Shown here piece by piece: positions 36,754 through 46,632 of a stretch of 64,000 nt of DNA. The position numbers and the translations under genes are program-made. Location: assembly GCA_002840125.1 (NCBI GenBank), contig PGZF01000004.1, positions 248,001 to 312,000 on the forward strand, given 5' to 3'. Below the pieces are notes generated by a model, which saw only the letters and a program-made list of their open reading frames with translations, was not told the DNA's origin and did not search any database. Position 1 is the stretch's first letter, and the number at the start of each line of letters is the position of its first letter. Source of the stretch: Gammaproteobacteria bacterium HGW-Gammaproteobacteria-15. GTDB taxonomy: Bacteria > Pseudomonadota > Gammaproteobacteria > Enterobacterales > Alteromonadaceae.

Positions 36754-37911
36754 CTAGTTTAAAAATTCAGCTATTTGCTCTGCCACAGCGCTAATGCCCA
36801 CCACGCCATCAAGATGGCCCCAAATGCCGGGTATTTCCGCATAGTGCGGTGTAATACCGCCAGCTGTCATGGCGGCTGCGCTATGCTGGCTTAAGGCCGG
36901 TGGCAGCAGTAAATCGCCAGTGGCCGGTAAAAACAGCGTTTTGGCTTTTACCCGGCTAAGGGAGTGTTGCCAGTTATCGCCCATACCAGCGCGCCATAAT
37001 TGCGATGCGCGCACTAAATACAATATATGGTTGGCGTCCTGATACGCTGCCCGTGCTTTGGCGTGTTGCAGCAGTTGATCCCAGGCAGCAAATGTTGCGC
37101 TGATATCCTGCCGTGGGGCTTTATCCAGCTCTGGTGCCGGGTAGCGCTGGTTAAAACCGGTAGGGTGCAGCGCGTCCTGGGTAATATACGCCAGCGCGGT
37201 GCTTAGCCCTTGTATCGGCTGGCCTTTGTCATAGTAGTTGCCGTTATGCCAGTTAGGATCGGCTTTTATCGGGTAAGCCCAGCGCTCCAGTTTTACTGCA
37301 GCGTAGGCGTCGATATAAGCGCTGCCGATAACCGGAATTAAGCGCTCAACTCTGTCAGGGTAGCGCACTGCCCATTCAATAGCCTGAAACGACCCCATAG
37401 ACGGGCCGATAACCGCGTGCAATTTGCCAATGCCAAGGCTGTCGAGCAGGGCTTTTTGCACTTCAACAAAATCACCGATGCTGACCACCGGAAAACTTAA
37501 CGCATAGGGTTTACCGGTAGCCGGGTTGGTGGTGGCCGGGCCTGTGGTAATAACATTTGGGTCAAACACATTGGCGTTTACCAGCGTATCGCTACTGATC
37601 ACGTAAAACTTATTGGTGTCTATCGCTTTACCGGGGCCGATAATGGCATCCCAGTAGCCGGCGGTGCTGTCGTCTTTATGGTACTTACCGGCAGCATGGC
37701 TGGTGCCGGAAAAAAAATGGGTAATTAAGATAACGTTAGATTTATCGGCATTAAGCTTGCCGTAAGCTTCCCAGCCGATATTTACCTGCGCAATAGTGTG
37801 GCCGTTTTCAGTGCTGAAGTTGTGCAGTGTAAAGCGCTGTTTTTGCACCAGCATGGCATGTGCGCTGGCCGATAGCATAACGCAACATAATAAAATAAGC
37901 CTGATAAACAT
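36754..37911 (-). CDS. Exported MetX-like alpha/beta hydrolase
   Basis: The start with GGAGG upstream gives a signal peptide (MFIRLILLCCVMLSASAHA), so this 385-residue protein is exported. That excludes the cytoplasmic homoserine acetyltransferase role of its closest fold family. The elbow GPSMGSFQAIEWA (Ser171) and WEAYGKLN, ATGDLLLPP and WGHLDG fit the MetX fold with Ser-Asp-His. It follows the GntP permease by 14 bp. I suspect an esterase releasing a hydroxy acid that the permease then takes up. Confidence 0.75.
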   Translation of the reverse strand: MFIRLILLCCVMLSASAHAMLVQKQRFTLHNFSTENGHTIAQVNIGWEAYGKLNADKSNVILITHFFSGTSHAAGKYHKDDSTAGYWDAIIGPGKAIDTNKFYVISSDTLVNANVFDPNVITTGPATTNPATGKPYALSFPVVSIGDFVEVQKALLDSLGIGKLHAVIGPSMGSFQAIEWAVRYPDRVERLIPVIGSAYIDAYAAVKLERWAYPIKADPNWHNGNYYDKGQPIQGLSTALAYITQDALHPTGFNQRYPAPELDKAPRQDISATFAAWDQLLQHAKARAAYQDANHILYLVRASQLWRAGMGDNWQHSLSRVKAKTLFLPATGDLLLPPALSQHSAAAMTAGGITPHYAEIPGIWGHLDGVVGISAVAEQIAEFLN

Positions 37912-37925
37912 AGTGTTGCCTCCGG

Positions 37926-39227
37926 TTAAAACCACTGAAACAGGGCTATGGCCAGCATAGTGCCCAGTACCGGCATCAGTACGCTGACAACGGCAACCGG
38001 CCAGTAGGCATTTTGATGTGTTTCACCACAGATAGCACGGATGGTGGTAACCACATAGCCGTTATGCGGCAGAGAATCGAGCGCGCCGGATGAAATAGCC
38101 ACCACGCGGTGCAGTTGCTCGGGGTCTACGCCGCGCTCCAGATAATGCGGCGCAATTTCCGGCAGGGCAATAACCTGGCCCCCGGAAGCCGAACCGGTTA
38201 ACCCGGCTATGGCACTTACTGCGACGGCGGCACCCAACAGCTCGGGGCCGGGCAGGTGGGTCATGTAATCTACCACGCTGCTAAATGCCGGTGTTAGCTT
38301 GGCTACTGCGCCAAATCCCACTACTGCGGCGGTATTACCAATGGCCAGCAGGGCACCCAGTACACCTTCGTTGGTGGCGGCTGCCGGGTTGGCTAAAAAG
38401 CGGAAATTCAATAAATACAACGTGATTACACCACCGGCCAGCGCAATAATTAACGCGGCTTGCTGCAGACTGTCGTGCAGCAAAAAGGAGGTTACCAGTA
38501 CCACCAGCAACGGCAGCAAGCCGGTTAGCCAATGCGGTAAGGGTTTATCACTTAATAGCGGATCACTGCTACGGGCGGTAAACTGTTCGCCCTTGCGCAT
38601 GGCTGATTTAATCATCCACATTAGCGTAAAATAGCCGCCAACCGCCATAAACAGCGCCACAATAATACTTATCTGCCAGCCGGCATAAGGCGTGGTGCCA
38701 AGGTAAGGGATGGGGATCCAGTTTTGTATTTCCGGTGAACCGGCCGATGTCATGGTAAAGGTTACCGAGCCCAGCGCCAGCGCAGCAGGAATAAAACGCC
38801 GAGGCAGATTAGCGCCTTTAAACAGGCTTACCGCCATAGGGTAGGCAGAAAAGGCCACCACAAATAAGCTGACGCCACCATAGGTTAATACCGCACACGC
38901 CAGTACTATAGCCAGTACCGCGCGGGTGTGGCCCAGCCGTTTTACAATTGCCAGCGCCACAGCGTCTGCGGCGCCGGTGTGCTCCATTAATTTGCCGAAG
39001 ATAGAGCCCAGTAAAAACATCAGAAACCAGGCGGCAACAAAACCGGCAAAACCAGACATGTAACCGTGAACAAAATCGGCTTTATCGGCCAGCTGCCAGA
39101 ACGGAATACCATTGGTTATTGCTACCAGCAATGCGCACAGGGGGGCGGTAATAAACAGGTTAAAGCCGCGCATCGTCAGTACTATCAGCAGGCCAAGCCC
39201 GGCCAGCAATCCGATAAGACTCAACAT
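37926..39227 (-). CDS. GntP-family hydroxy-acid permease
   Basis: This 433-residue protein has about twelve membrane helices. FLMFLLGSIFGKLMEHTGAA and SGALDSLPHNGYVVTTI are typical GntP blocks. GntP members carry gluconate, glycerate or hydroxybutyrate with protons. The neighbouring 3-hydroxybutyrate dehydrogenase and hydrolase point to a hydroxy acid such as 3-hydroxybutyrate. It is divergent from a TonB receptor across a 157-bp promoter region. Confidence 0.85.
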   Translation of the reverse strand: MLSLIGLLAGLGLLIVLTMRGFNLFITAPLCALLVAITNGIPFWQLADKADFVHGYMSGFAGFVAAWFLMFLLGSIFGKLMEHTGAADAVALAIVKRLGHTRAVLAIVLACAVLTYGGVSLFVVAFSAYPMAVSLFKGANLPRRFIPAALALGSVTFTMTSAGSPEIQNWIPIPYLGTTPYAGWQISIIVALFMAVGGYFTLMWMIKSAMRKGEQFTARSSDPLLSDKPLPHWLTGLLPLLVVLVTSFLLHDSLQQAALIIALAGGVITLYLLNFRFLANPAAATNEGVLGALLAIGNTAAVVGFGAVAKLTPAFSSVVDYMTHLPGPELLGAAVAVSAIAGLTGSASGGQVIALPEIAPHYLERGVDPEQLHRVVAISSGALDSLPHNGYVVTTIRAICGETHQNAYWPVAVVSVLMPVLGTMLAIALFQWF

Positions 39228-39384
39228 CTTGTTATCCTTATTATCAGTTTCAGTTAGTCTGATACAGGACGGCAGGCATCACCATAGTACTAAGGTACAG
39301 GTTAAAAATTCTGCGTTTAGGCCTACAGTAAAGCTGCATAAATAATTACAAGATGATGTGAAATCAAACAGCAGGAGAGCCAAG

Positions 39385-41634
39385 ATGGCCAATAACTATA
39401 ATAGCGATGCACAGCACAAGTTTAGCCGTACCCTACTTAAACCCAGCTTAGTTGCACTGGCGATCAGCAGCTGCTTTGCCACTGGCGCCCTGGCGCAGGA
39501 AACTGCCACTGAGACCGATGCTGACATTAAACTGGAGCGCATTGAGGTTACCGCCCGGCGCACCATCGAGAATTTGCAGACAGTACCGGTTGCGGTAACC
39601 TCACTGGGTGAAGAAGAGCTGGCACAGCGCGGTATGGACAACATTACTGCTGTGGCGCAGTTTTCACCTAACACCACACTGCAGGTATCGCGCGGCACCA
39701 ACAGTACCCTTACTGCTTATATCCGTGGTATTGGCCAGCAGGACCCGCTGTGGGGCTTTGAACCCGGCGTAGGTATTTATATTGATGACGTATACATGGC
39801 GCGGCCACAAGGCGCAGCACTGGATGTATACGACGTTGAACGGATAGAAGTACTGCGTGGCCCGCAGGGTACATTGTATGGCCGTAACACCATTGGCGGG
39901 GCGGTAAAATATGTTACCAAACAACTGACCGGCGATAACGAATTTGCGGTGCGCGGCACTGTAGGCACAAAAAACCAGCGCGACCTGAAAATTTCCGGCC
40001 AGACCGGCCTGACTGACAATGTGTTTATCAGCGGTGCTTTTGCCACCTTTAACCGTGACGGTTTTGGTAAGTTTTTAAACACCGGTGATGACAACTACAA
40101 CAAAGAGCTGATGACAGGCCGGGTAAGCCTGCAGTGGAATGTTACCGATAGTTTTAGCATGCGGCTAAACGCGGATAAAACCGTGGACGATTCCAACCCG
40201 CGCGGAGGTTTTAGGTTGTTCCCCAGTGCACTGGCGCCAACAGATGCCGTGCCGGGCAGTGTGTATGATGCCAATATCAGTATGCCGGTAACCAATAAGG
40301 TAGAAACGGAAGGCCAGTCAATTACCATGACGCTGGAGTTGTCTGACAACTGGACGCTTAAGTCTGTTACTGCCCGGCGCGAAGGGGTAACCGATACCAA
40401 TATCGACTTTGACTCTACCAGTTTTCCAACGCTGGATATTCCGGCGTTTTATGAAGACACCCAGGTATCGCAAGAGCTGCAGCTGTTATACAGCGACGAT
40501 AAACTCAAAGTAGCATCAGGCCTGTATTATTACGACGGCGAAGCCTGCGGTGCTTTTGGCCAGGTAGTTTATGGCTTAAGTACCACTGAAAACGGTGGCT
40601 GTGTGCAAACCGACAGCATTGCCGCTTATGCCCAGGGCACTTATCAGCTGGATGACAAATGGTCGTTAACCTTTGGGGGCCGTTACACCAAAGATGATAA
40701 AGACGCCAACGTATACCGCTATGTTTATGCCGGTTATAAATTCCCGCGTGACACTGACGGCGTTTACCTGTCTACCCAGACCGAATTTAGCGGCAGTGAA
40801 AGCTTCAGCCATTTTTCACCGCGTGTGGGGGCAGAATATCAGTACAGCCGCGATCTGATGTTGTACGGCAGCTACACCAACGGTTTTAAATCCGGTGGTT
40901 TTGATATGCGTGCCAACCAGGCCATTAACCCCGATGCCGACGAGCCGTATCAGGAAGAAACCGTTGATACCTATGAACTGGGTATGAAAAGCGAGTGGTT
41001 TAATCAGCGTTTACGTTTAAATGCCGCGGTGTTTATGTCGTCTTACGACGATATGCAGGTTACCGTACAGCGCTCGGTTGAAACTGCGCCCGGCGTGGTA
41101 ACGGTAGCATCACAGGTATTAAACGCTGCCAGCGCCGATATTAACGGCGTAGAGCTTGAGGCACAGTTTGCGGTCAGCCGTAATTTTGATGTAAGCATGA
41201 TTGTCGGTTATCTGGATGCCAGCTTTAACAAAGTGGAATTTTTTGACCCGAACCAGCAGCAGGTGGTGGATGTGTCAAACGTATGGGCTTTTGCCAATAC
41301 GCCTGATTTAACCGCAACCCTGGCCGGTAAATACACTATAGCTACTGAAATAGGTGAGTTTGTTATTACGGCTAATATGGCGCACCGCAGTGAAACCCAA
41401 ATCTTTGAAGTACCGTCAATACTGGATTTTGGCAGTTACACCGTGTTTAATGCCGGCGTGAACTGGTATTCAAATGATGGCCACTGGGATGTGTCGCTGC
41501 AGGGTAAAAACCTGGGTGACAAACAAGCGCGTATTGCCGGTTATAACTTTGCCGGTGCAGTGCTGGATAACTCGGTACTGGGGTTCTATATTGACCCGCG
41601 CACTGTTAGCCTGAGTGTTGGTTACCGTTTCTAA
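39385..41634 (+). CDS. TonB-dependent receptor
   Basis: ATG 39385 (GGAG about 10 bases upstream) opens a 749-residue receptor; an earlier in-frame ATG-type start adds nine residues. The signal peptide ends at ALAQ and the TonB box region is LERIEVTARR. The plug has YIRGIGQQDPLWGFEPGVGI and VERIEVLRGPQGTLYGRNTI, the type common in sphingomonad and alteromonad catabolic receptors. It is divergent from the GntP operon, so it probably imports the polymer or oligomer that these genes process. Confidence 0.88.
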   Translation: MANNYNSDAQHKFSRTLLKPSLVALAISSCFATGALAQETATETDADIKLERIEVTARRTIENLQTVPVAVTSLGEEELAQRGMDNITAVAQFSPNTTLQVSRGTNSTLTAYIRGIGQQDPLWGFEPGVGIYIDDVYMARPQGAALDVYDVERIEVLRGPQGTLYGRNTIGGAVKYVTKQLTGDNEFAVRGTVGTKNQRDLKISGQTGLTDNVFISGAFATFNRDGFGKFLNTGDDNYNKELMTGRVSLQWNVTDSFSMRLNADKTVDDSNPRGGFRLFPSALAPTDAVPGSVYDANISMPVTNKVETEGQSITMTLELSDNWTLKSVTARREGVTDTNIDFDSTSFPTLDIPAFYEDTQVSQELQLLYSDDKLKVASGLYYYDGEACGAFGQVVYGLSTTENGGCVQTDSIAAYAQGTYQLDDKWSLTFGGRYTKDDKDANVYRYVYAGYKFPRDTDGVYLSTQTEFSGSESFSHFSPRVGAEYQYSRDLMLYGSYTNGFKSGGFDMRANQAINPDADEPYQEETVDTYELGMKSEWFNQRLRLNAAVFMSSYDDMQVTVQRSVETAPGVVTVASQVLNAASADINGVELEAQFAVSRNFDVSMIVGYLDASFNKVEFFDPNQQQVVDVSNVWAFANTPDLTATLAGKYTIATEIGEFVITANMAHRSETQIFEVPSILDFGSYTVFNAGVNWYSNDGHWDVSLQGKNLGDKQARIAGYNFAGAVLDNSVLGFYIDPRTVSLSVGYRF

Positions 41635-41685
41635 CTTATTAGCCAAACTATCTGATGATGCAGGTAGGCGGATATAAAATGCTTG

Positions 41686-41703
41686 CCGGGGCGAAAGCCC
41701 CGG
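41686..41703. other. GNRA hairpin before the response regulator
   Basis: CCGGGGC-GAAA-GCCCCGG is a stable hairpin 34 bp upstream of the regulator start. No T tract follows, so it may dampen readthrough from the receptor gene or stabilise its mRNA end. Confidence 0.5.
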
Positions 41704-41737
41704 TACATTATGGGCCAAAAGGCTCTGAACCGGATTT

Positions 41738-42385
41738 ATGATTGCTTTAATTGCTGACGACCACCCGCTGTTTCGCGTAGCGTTATCGCAGGCTTGTGCC
41801 AATATTCTTGGCAGTGATGCCCTGCTGCTGCAAGCGCAAAACATGCAACAACTCTGGCCCTTGCTACGGGCGCACCCTGATACTAACTTTATTTTTCTTG
41901 ATTTAAAAATGCCCGGCTCAGACGGTTTTACCGGCTTAAGCGCACTGCGCACCGAATACCCAGACGTACCGGTTATTATGGTGTCGGCAGAAGAAAACCC
42001 GGTGATTATCCGCCAGGCACTAACATTAGGCGCTGCCGCTTATATTCCCAAATCTGCGCCGTTAGAGCTGTTATCTGAGGCGATAGCGGCGGTACTAAAC
42101 GGCGACAGCTGGCTGCCAGCCGAACTTGAGCAGGATGTGCGTAATGCCAAACCGCTTATTGACGAAGATTTTGCCCACCGCCTGGAGCAACTTACCCCAC
42201 AGCAGTTTCGGGTGCTAAAAATGATTGCCGACGGCCTGCTGAATAAGCAAATAGCTTATGAAATGAACGTGCAGGAAACCACCATTAAGCAGCATGTATC
42301 AGCCATTTTGCGTAAGCTTAACGTTAATAACCGCACCCTGGCCGGTATTATGTTTGAAAAATTGAAACTGCCGGACAGCCTCTAG
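41738..42385 (+). CDS. NarL/LuxR-family response regulator, CrbR-like
   Basis: This 215-residue protein has a receiver domain (phospho-Asp55 in LDLKMPG) and a C-terminal LuxR helix-turn-helix (GLLNKQIAYEMNVQETTIKQ). It converges with, and overlaps by four bases, the hybrid kinase gene. Small regulators of this type pair with SSS-type kinases; CrbSR of Vibrio controls acetate metabolism. Here the target is more likely hydroxybutyrate genes. Confidence 0.83.
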   Translation: MIALIADDHPLFRVALSQACANILGSDALLLQAQNMQQLWPLLRAHPDTNFIFLDLKMPGSDGFTGLSALRTEYPDVPVIMVSAEENPVIIRQALTLGAAAYIPKSAPLELLSEAIAAVLNGDSWLPAELEQDVRNAKPLIDEDFAHRLEQLTPQQFRVLKMIADGLLNKQIAYEMNVQETTIKQHVSAILRKLNVNNRTLAGIMFEKLKLPDSL

Positions 42386-45300
42386 CGCAATAAACGCTGG
42401 AACAGCTTTTTCAGCGCTACCGGTTTTAGTGGCTTGAGTAAAAAGTAATAACCGGCGTTTAACGCTGTTTCACGAATGTGTTCATTGTGATCCGCCGAAT
42501 GAATAATCACCGGTACATTAACGGCGAAATGTGCCGCCAGTTGTCCGGCAACTTCAACGCCGGTGGCGTTATTGTCCAGATGATAATCAAACAGCAGTAA
42601 ATCGGGTGTCAGGCCTTGTTGCAACGCCTGCAGGGCTTCGGCTGGCTGGCCGATTGCGGTAACAGCAATATTCCAGCTGCGCAGCAGCTCGGCTACCGCT
42701 GAGCGTAACTGGGGTTCGTTATCCAGCAGTAATACTGTTTTACCGGCAAAGCTGGCGCTGATCTCATGCTGGGTTTTAGCGGCAATAACGGTAACCGGCG
42801 CCTGGGTAACCGGTACTGTCAGGCTAAAACAACTGCCTTTGCCCGGCACTGATTGCAGTGTTAACGGGTGGCCTAAAATAGTGCTGATACGCCGGGCTAT
42901 TGCCAGGCCCAGCCCGAGGCCTTTTTGATCCTGCTGTTCACCTTGCTGAAACTCTTCAAAAATACGTTGTTGATCTTGTATAGCAATGCCGACACCGGTA
43001 TCTATAACACAAATTTGCACAGCGTTGCCGCGCCGCTTTACCCCCAATAATACTTTGCCGCTTTGGGTGTAACGAATGGCATTGGATAACAGATTTTGCA
43101 CCACCCGCTTTAGTAGTTTACGGTCGGTGCTTACTGCCAGTTTTGATGGCCGGTAGTGTAGCGACAGGCCTTTTTCCTGCGCCAGAACGCTGGCGTCTTT
43201 GGCGATGTCATCCAGCAGCGTCTGTATAGTTACCGGCTGGTGATGGGCGCTGATCACGCCCGAATCAAGTTTAGTCAGCTCCAGTATGGCACCGAGCAGC
43301 TCTTCGGCAGAATTTAAAGAACTGATCAGATTCTGGCTCAGCTGTTTCAGCTCCGGCTCGGTTTGTTTGTCGCGCAGCAGGCTGGCAAACAGGGCTGAGG
43401 CGTTAAACGGCTGCATTAAGTCGTGGCTGGCAGCAGCAAAAAAGCGGGTTTTCGCCTGTGTAGCGGCTTCAATTTTTTGCTGTGCCTGCTGTAACTGCTG
43501 GTTAAGTTGTTGCAGGGCCTGGGTGCGCTCTGTTACGCGCTGCTCTAATTGCTGCTGGGTGTCGATAAAAGCACTGACATCGCTGTAAGTAGTAACAAAG
43601 CCCCCGCCGGGCAGGGGGTTACCCTGCATTTCCAGTACGCGGCCGTCCTGCTGGCGGCGCTGAAATTTATAGGCGCTGCCTTGCTTCAGGTAGCTAAGCC
43701 GTTTGTTAATTTCGGCTTCTATGTCCTGGCTGTCAATCAGGCCGCGCTGCAGGTTAAAGCGGATAACATCGGCTACCGGCCGGCCCACTTCAACCAGGGC
43801 CGGAGGGTAGCTAAACATATCAATGTAGCGCTGGTTCCAGGCGATCAGACGCAGATCGGCATCTACTACGCTGATGCCCTGGCTGATATTGTCGATGGTG
43901 GATCGCAGCAGTGCCTGATTAAACTGAAATACCTGGCTGGCTTCGTCGACAAAACGGGCAACCGATTCCAGCGGCAGCGCGGCATGGCGGCCGCTGGCGT
44001 CCATAATCAGCCGCATAGAGGCACCACCTACGACGGCAGCTAAACTGCGCTCGGCGGCTTGCAGCAAATTAGCCGGTGCCAGCTGCTGCAGCTCGTTTGG
44101 GTCTTTTAAATTACGCTGTAGCAGGCGGCGGGCTTCTTTTTCTCCGGCAAAGCGTTTTACCAGCAGGTAGCAATCCTGCACGCTGAGGTTAAGTGGCCTG
44201 GCGTTATGCTGGGTAAGCTGGGTACGTAAAAAGCGGCCGCTTTCCAGCCATTCACCCACCCGTGTAGTGCTAAAACGGCTTACCATTAGCACTAATAAAC
44301 AATTTACTGTCAGGCTTACCAGCACGCCGAGGCTAATCATGTCGATATTTAAGCCGAGCAGTTTTTGCGGTGCCAGCAGGCCGATACCAAAAGGCCCTTG
44401 CGTTAACCACTGATTGCCAAGTAAACCAGCCCGGCTGAGTTCAGGCAGTAAAATAATATAAGCCCATACCAGTGCACCGCCGCACAAACCGGCAATAGCG
44501 CCCTGACGGTTAATATTGCGGCTGAGCAAGCCAAGGATCAGCGCCGGGGCCAGTTGTGCTACCAGGGCAAAGGCGGTTAAACCCAGTTGAGCCAGGCCGG
44601 TTTCGGTGCCAATCCAGCGGTAATAAACATAACCCAGTGCCATAACGGCCAACATGGCAATACGGCGCAGTGTTGAAATTTTGATATGGCCGGACGCCGC
44701 AGCCTGGCGTGCCGGTGTGCGGTAAAGCAGCGGTGCCAGCAGTTCGTTGGTGATCATAATACCCAGCACCACAGTGGCGACTACCACCATACTGGTGGCG
44801 GCGGAAAAGCCGCCCAGATAAGCCAGCAGGGCGATATCGGTGCGCTGTGCCGCCAGTGGCAGTTGCAGTACCACCAGATCTATATTGGCATTGCTGCCCA
44901 GCAACATTACGCCTGCCAGCGCCAGCGGCAGGGTAAACATACCCATTAACAGCAGATAAAGCGGAAAAATCCAGCGTGCGCTGCGTAAATGCCCCAGATG
45001 CTGGTTTTCGACAAAGGTAACGTGAAACTGCCGTGGCAAACATAAAGTGGCGGCAAAACCCAGTAATACATGCAGCCAGTAGGTATGGGCTGGCAGGGCT
45101 TGTTGCTGCACTTGTTGTACTGCCGGGCTGAGCGCGGCCAGCTGGAATATCTGGCCGATACCGTCGTACATGCCCCAAAATACAAAGGCACCAATGGCCA
45201 GCAGCGCCAGCAATTTAACCAGCGATTCAAAGGCGATGGCTGTCATCAGGCCAGGGTTGGGCTGGTGGGCTTTGGCACTTTTGCTGACAAACAACAGGGC

Positions 45301-45837
45301 AAATACCGCCATCCATAAGCTGACATAAAGGCCGGTATCGCTGTACCAGGCCATACCCGGCGCGCTGCCAACCAGCGTATTAATGCTGGTAGATACCGCA
45401 TGCAGCTGCAGCGCAATATAGGGTACGGTAGACATCAGCAGAATAAGTGTGGTGATCACCGCCAGGCTGCGCGAATGGCCAAAACGGGTAGCGATAAAGT
45501 CGGCAACCGAGGTGATACGGTAACGGCGGCAGGCAATAGCGATGCGGGCAATAAGCTTAAAGCCGAACCAGAACAGAATAAAAGAACCAATATAAGTAGG
45601 CGGCATCCACCAGCCGTTTACGGCAGCTTGTGCGGTAACACCATAAAATGCCCAGGACGTACAATAAATAGACAGCGCAAAGCTGAACACCCAGGGTGCC
45701 AGCGGGTGTTTACTGTTAATGCGCCTGCCAAAGCGGCCCACGCTAAACAAAATTAACAGATAAACCAACGAAAGCGCAGCAATGGTGCCAAGCCCAATGC
45801 TGCTGCCGTTTAGCATCATAAGTTCAGGCGCTGTCAT
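42382..45837 (-). CDS. SSS-transporter/PAS hybrid histidine kinase, CrbS-like
   Basis: This 1151-residue protein begins with a sodium:solute symporter-like domain of about thirteen helices (to about 520). A PAS domain follows (about 620-740), then a coiled coil, HisKA (FFAAASHDLMQPFNA), HATPase (DTGVGIAIQDQQRIFEEF) and a C-terminal receiver (LLFDYHLD). CrbS-type kinases sense small carboxylates through the transporter domain. It lies 45 bp after 3-hydroxybutyrate dehydrogenase on the same strand. Neither possible start has a clear ribosome-binding site. Confidence 0.88.
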   Translation of the reverse strand: MTAPELMMLNGSSIGLGTIAALSLVYLLILFSVGRFGRRINSKHPLAPWVFSFALSIYCTSWAFYGVTAQAAVNGWWMPPTYIGSFILFWFGFKLIARIAIACRRYRITSVADFIATRFGHSRSLAVITTLILLMSTVPYIALQLHAVSTSINTLVGSAPGMAWYSDTGLYVSLWMAVFALLFVSKSAKAHQPNPGLMTAIAFESLVKLLALLAIGAFVFWGMYDGIGQIFQLAALSPAVQQVQQQALPAHTYWLHVLLGFAATLCLPRQFHVTFVENQHLGHLRSARWIFPLYLLLMGMFTLPLALAGVMLLGSNANIDLVVLQLPLAAQRTDIALLAYLGGFSAATSMVVVATVVLGIMITNELLAPLLYRTPARQAAASGHIKISTLRRIAMLAVMALGYVYYRWIGTETGLAQLGLTAFALVAQLAPALILGLLSRNINRQGAIAGLCGGALVWAYIILLPELSRAGLLGNQWLTQGPFGIGLLAPQKLLGLNIDMISLGVLVSLTVNCLLVLMVSRFSTTRVGEWLESGRFLRTQLTQHNARPLNLSVQDCYLLVKRFAGEKEARRLLQRNLKDPNELQQLAPANLLQAAERSLAAVVGGASMRLIMDASGRHAALPLESVARFVDEASQVFQFNQALLRSTIDNISQGISVVDADLRLIAWNQRYIDMFSYPPALVEVGRPVADVIRFNLQRGLIDSQDIEAEINKRLSYLKQGSAYKFQRRQQDGRVLEMQGNPLPGGGFVTTYSDVSAFIDTQQQLEQRVTERTQALQQLNQQLQQAQQKIEAATQAKTRFFAAASHDLMQPFNASALFASLLRDKQTEPELKQLSQNLISSLNSAEELLGAILELTKLDSGVISAHHQPVTIQTLLDDIAKDASVLAQEKGLSLHYRPSKLAVSTDRKLLKRVVQNLLSNAIRYTQSGKVLLGVKRRGNAVQICVIDTGVGIAIQDQQRIFEEFQQGEQQDQKGLGLGLAIARRISTILGHPLTLQSVPGKGSCFSLTVPVTQAPVTVIAAKTQHEISASFAGKTVLLLDNEPQLRSAVAELLRSWNIAVTAIGQPAEALQALQQGLTPDLLLFDYHLDNNATGVEVAGQLAAHFAVNVPVIIHSADHNEHIRETALNAGYYFLLKPLKPVALKKLFQRLLR

Positions 45838-45882
45838 CAGATAACGTAATGTAAGGATTGTGCCTGAGTTTTCGCCACCGGG

Positions 45883-46632
45883 CTAGCGTGCTGTCCAGCC
45901 GCCATCCAACACCAGGGTTTGCGCTGTCATATGCCGTGCGGCATCACTACATAAAAAGGCGGCAGTGGCGGCAATTTCATCAACACCAATAAAAGCTTTT
46001 TGTGGCATAGGCGCCAGCATGATCTGCTCTATTACCTGCTGTTCGGTCAGGTTATGCTCTTTTGCCTGGGCCGCAATTTGTTGCTCTACCAGCGGGGTTT
46101 TTACATAAGCCGGGCAGACAGTATTAATAGTAAAGTTGATGTCGGCGTTTTCCAGCGCCACCACTTTACTAAAACCGAGTAAACCATGTTTGGCAGCAAC
46201 ATAAGCCGATTTAAATGGCGATGCTACCAGCGCATGGATAGAACCAATATTAATAATGCGGCCAAAATTACGCTCACGCATGCCAGGCAGCATGGCGCGG
46301 CTTAGCATGGCCGGGCCGGTAAGCATGACATTAAGCAATAGCTGCCATTTTTCCGGCGGAAAATCTTCCAGCCTGGCAACATGCTGAATGCCGGCATTGT
46401 TAATCAGGACATCTGCCGGGTATTTTGCCGCGCAGTTGGCTATTGAGGCCGCATCGGTAACATCAAGCACAATGCCTTCTGCAGCAAAACCCTGTTGTTG
46501 AAGCTCGGCCACTTTGTTGTCGATACTGCTTTGCTGCAGATCGGCAAGAATAACCTTGTGGCCCTGGGCGGCGAAATGGCTGGCAATGGCAAAACCTATA
46601 CCGCCGGTACCGCCTGTTACAAGAACCTGCAT
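45883..46632 (-). CDS. bdhA: (R)-3-hydroxybutyrate dehydrogenase (SDR)
   Basis: The start at the Met before QVLVTGG has GGAG 8 bases upstream. This 249-residue short-chain dehydrogenase has the cofactor motif TGGTGGIG, NNAG, and catalytic Ser-Tyr-Lys (IGSIHAL, YVAAK). SPFKSAYVAAKHGLLGFSK and CPAYVKTPLVEQQI are close to known 3-hydroxybutyrate dehydrogenases. It oxidises 3-hydroxybutyrate to acetoacetate with NAD+. It is followed by the SSS-type kinase gene. Confidence 0.92.
   Translation of the reverse strand: MQVLVTGGTGGIGFAIASHFAAQGHKVILADLQQSSIDNKVAELQQQGFAAEGIVLDVTDAASIANCAAKYPADVLINNAGIQHVARLEDFPPEKWQLLLNVMLTGPAMLSRAMLPGMRERNFGRIINIGSIHALVASPFKSAYVAAKHGLLGFSKVVALENADINFTINTVCPAYVKTPLVEQQIAAQAKEHNLTEQQVIEQIMLAPMPQKAFIGVDEIAATAAFLCSDAARHMTAQTLVLDGGWTAR

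Noticed and set aside
41686..41703. GNRA hairpin as a rho-independent terminator
   Set aside because: The stem is strong but no T run follows on either strand; kept only as an unassigned hairpin.
44510..45178. 222-residue open frame on the minus strand
   Set aside because: It lies wholly inside the SSS-type kinase gene in another frame, with composition typical of a shifted frame of GC-balanced coding DNA.
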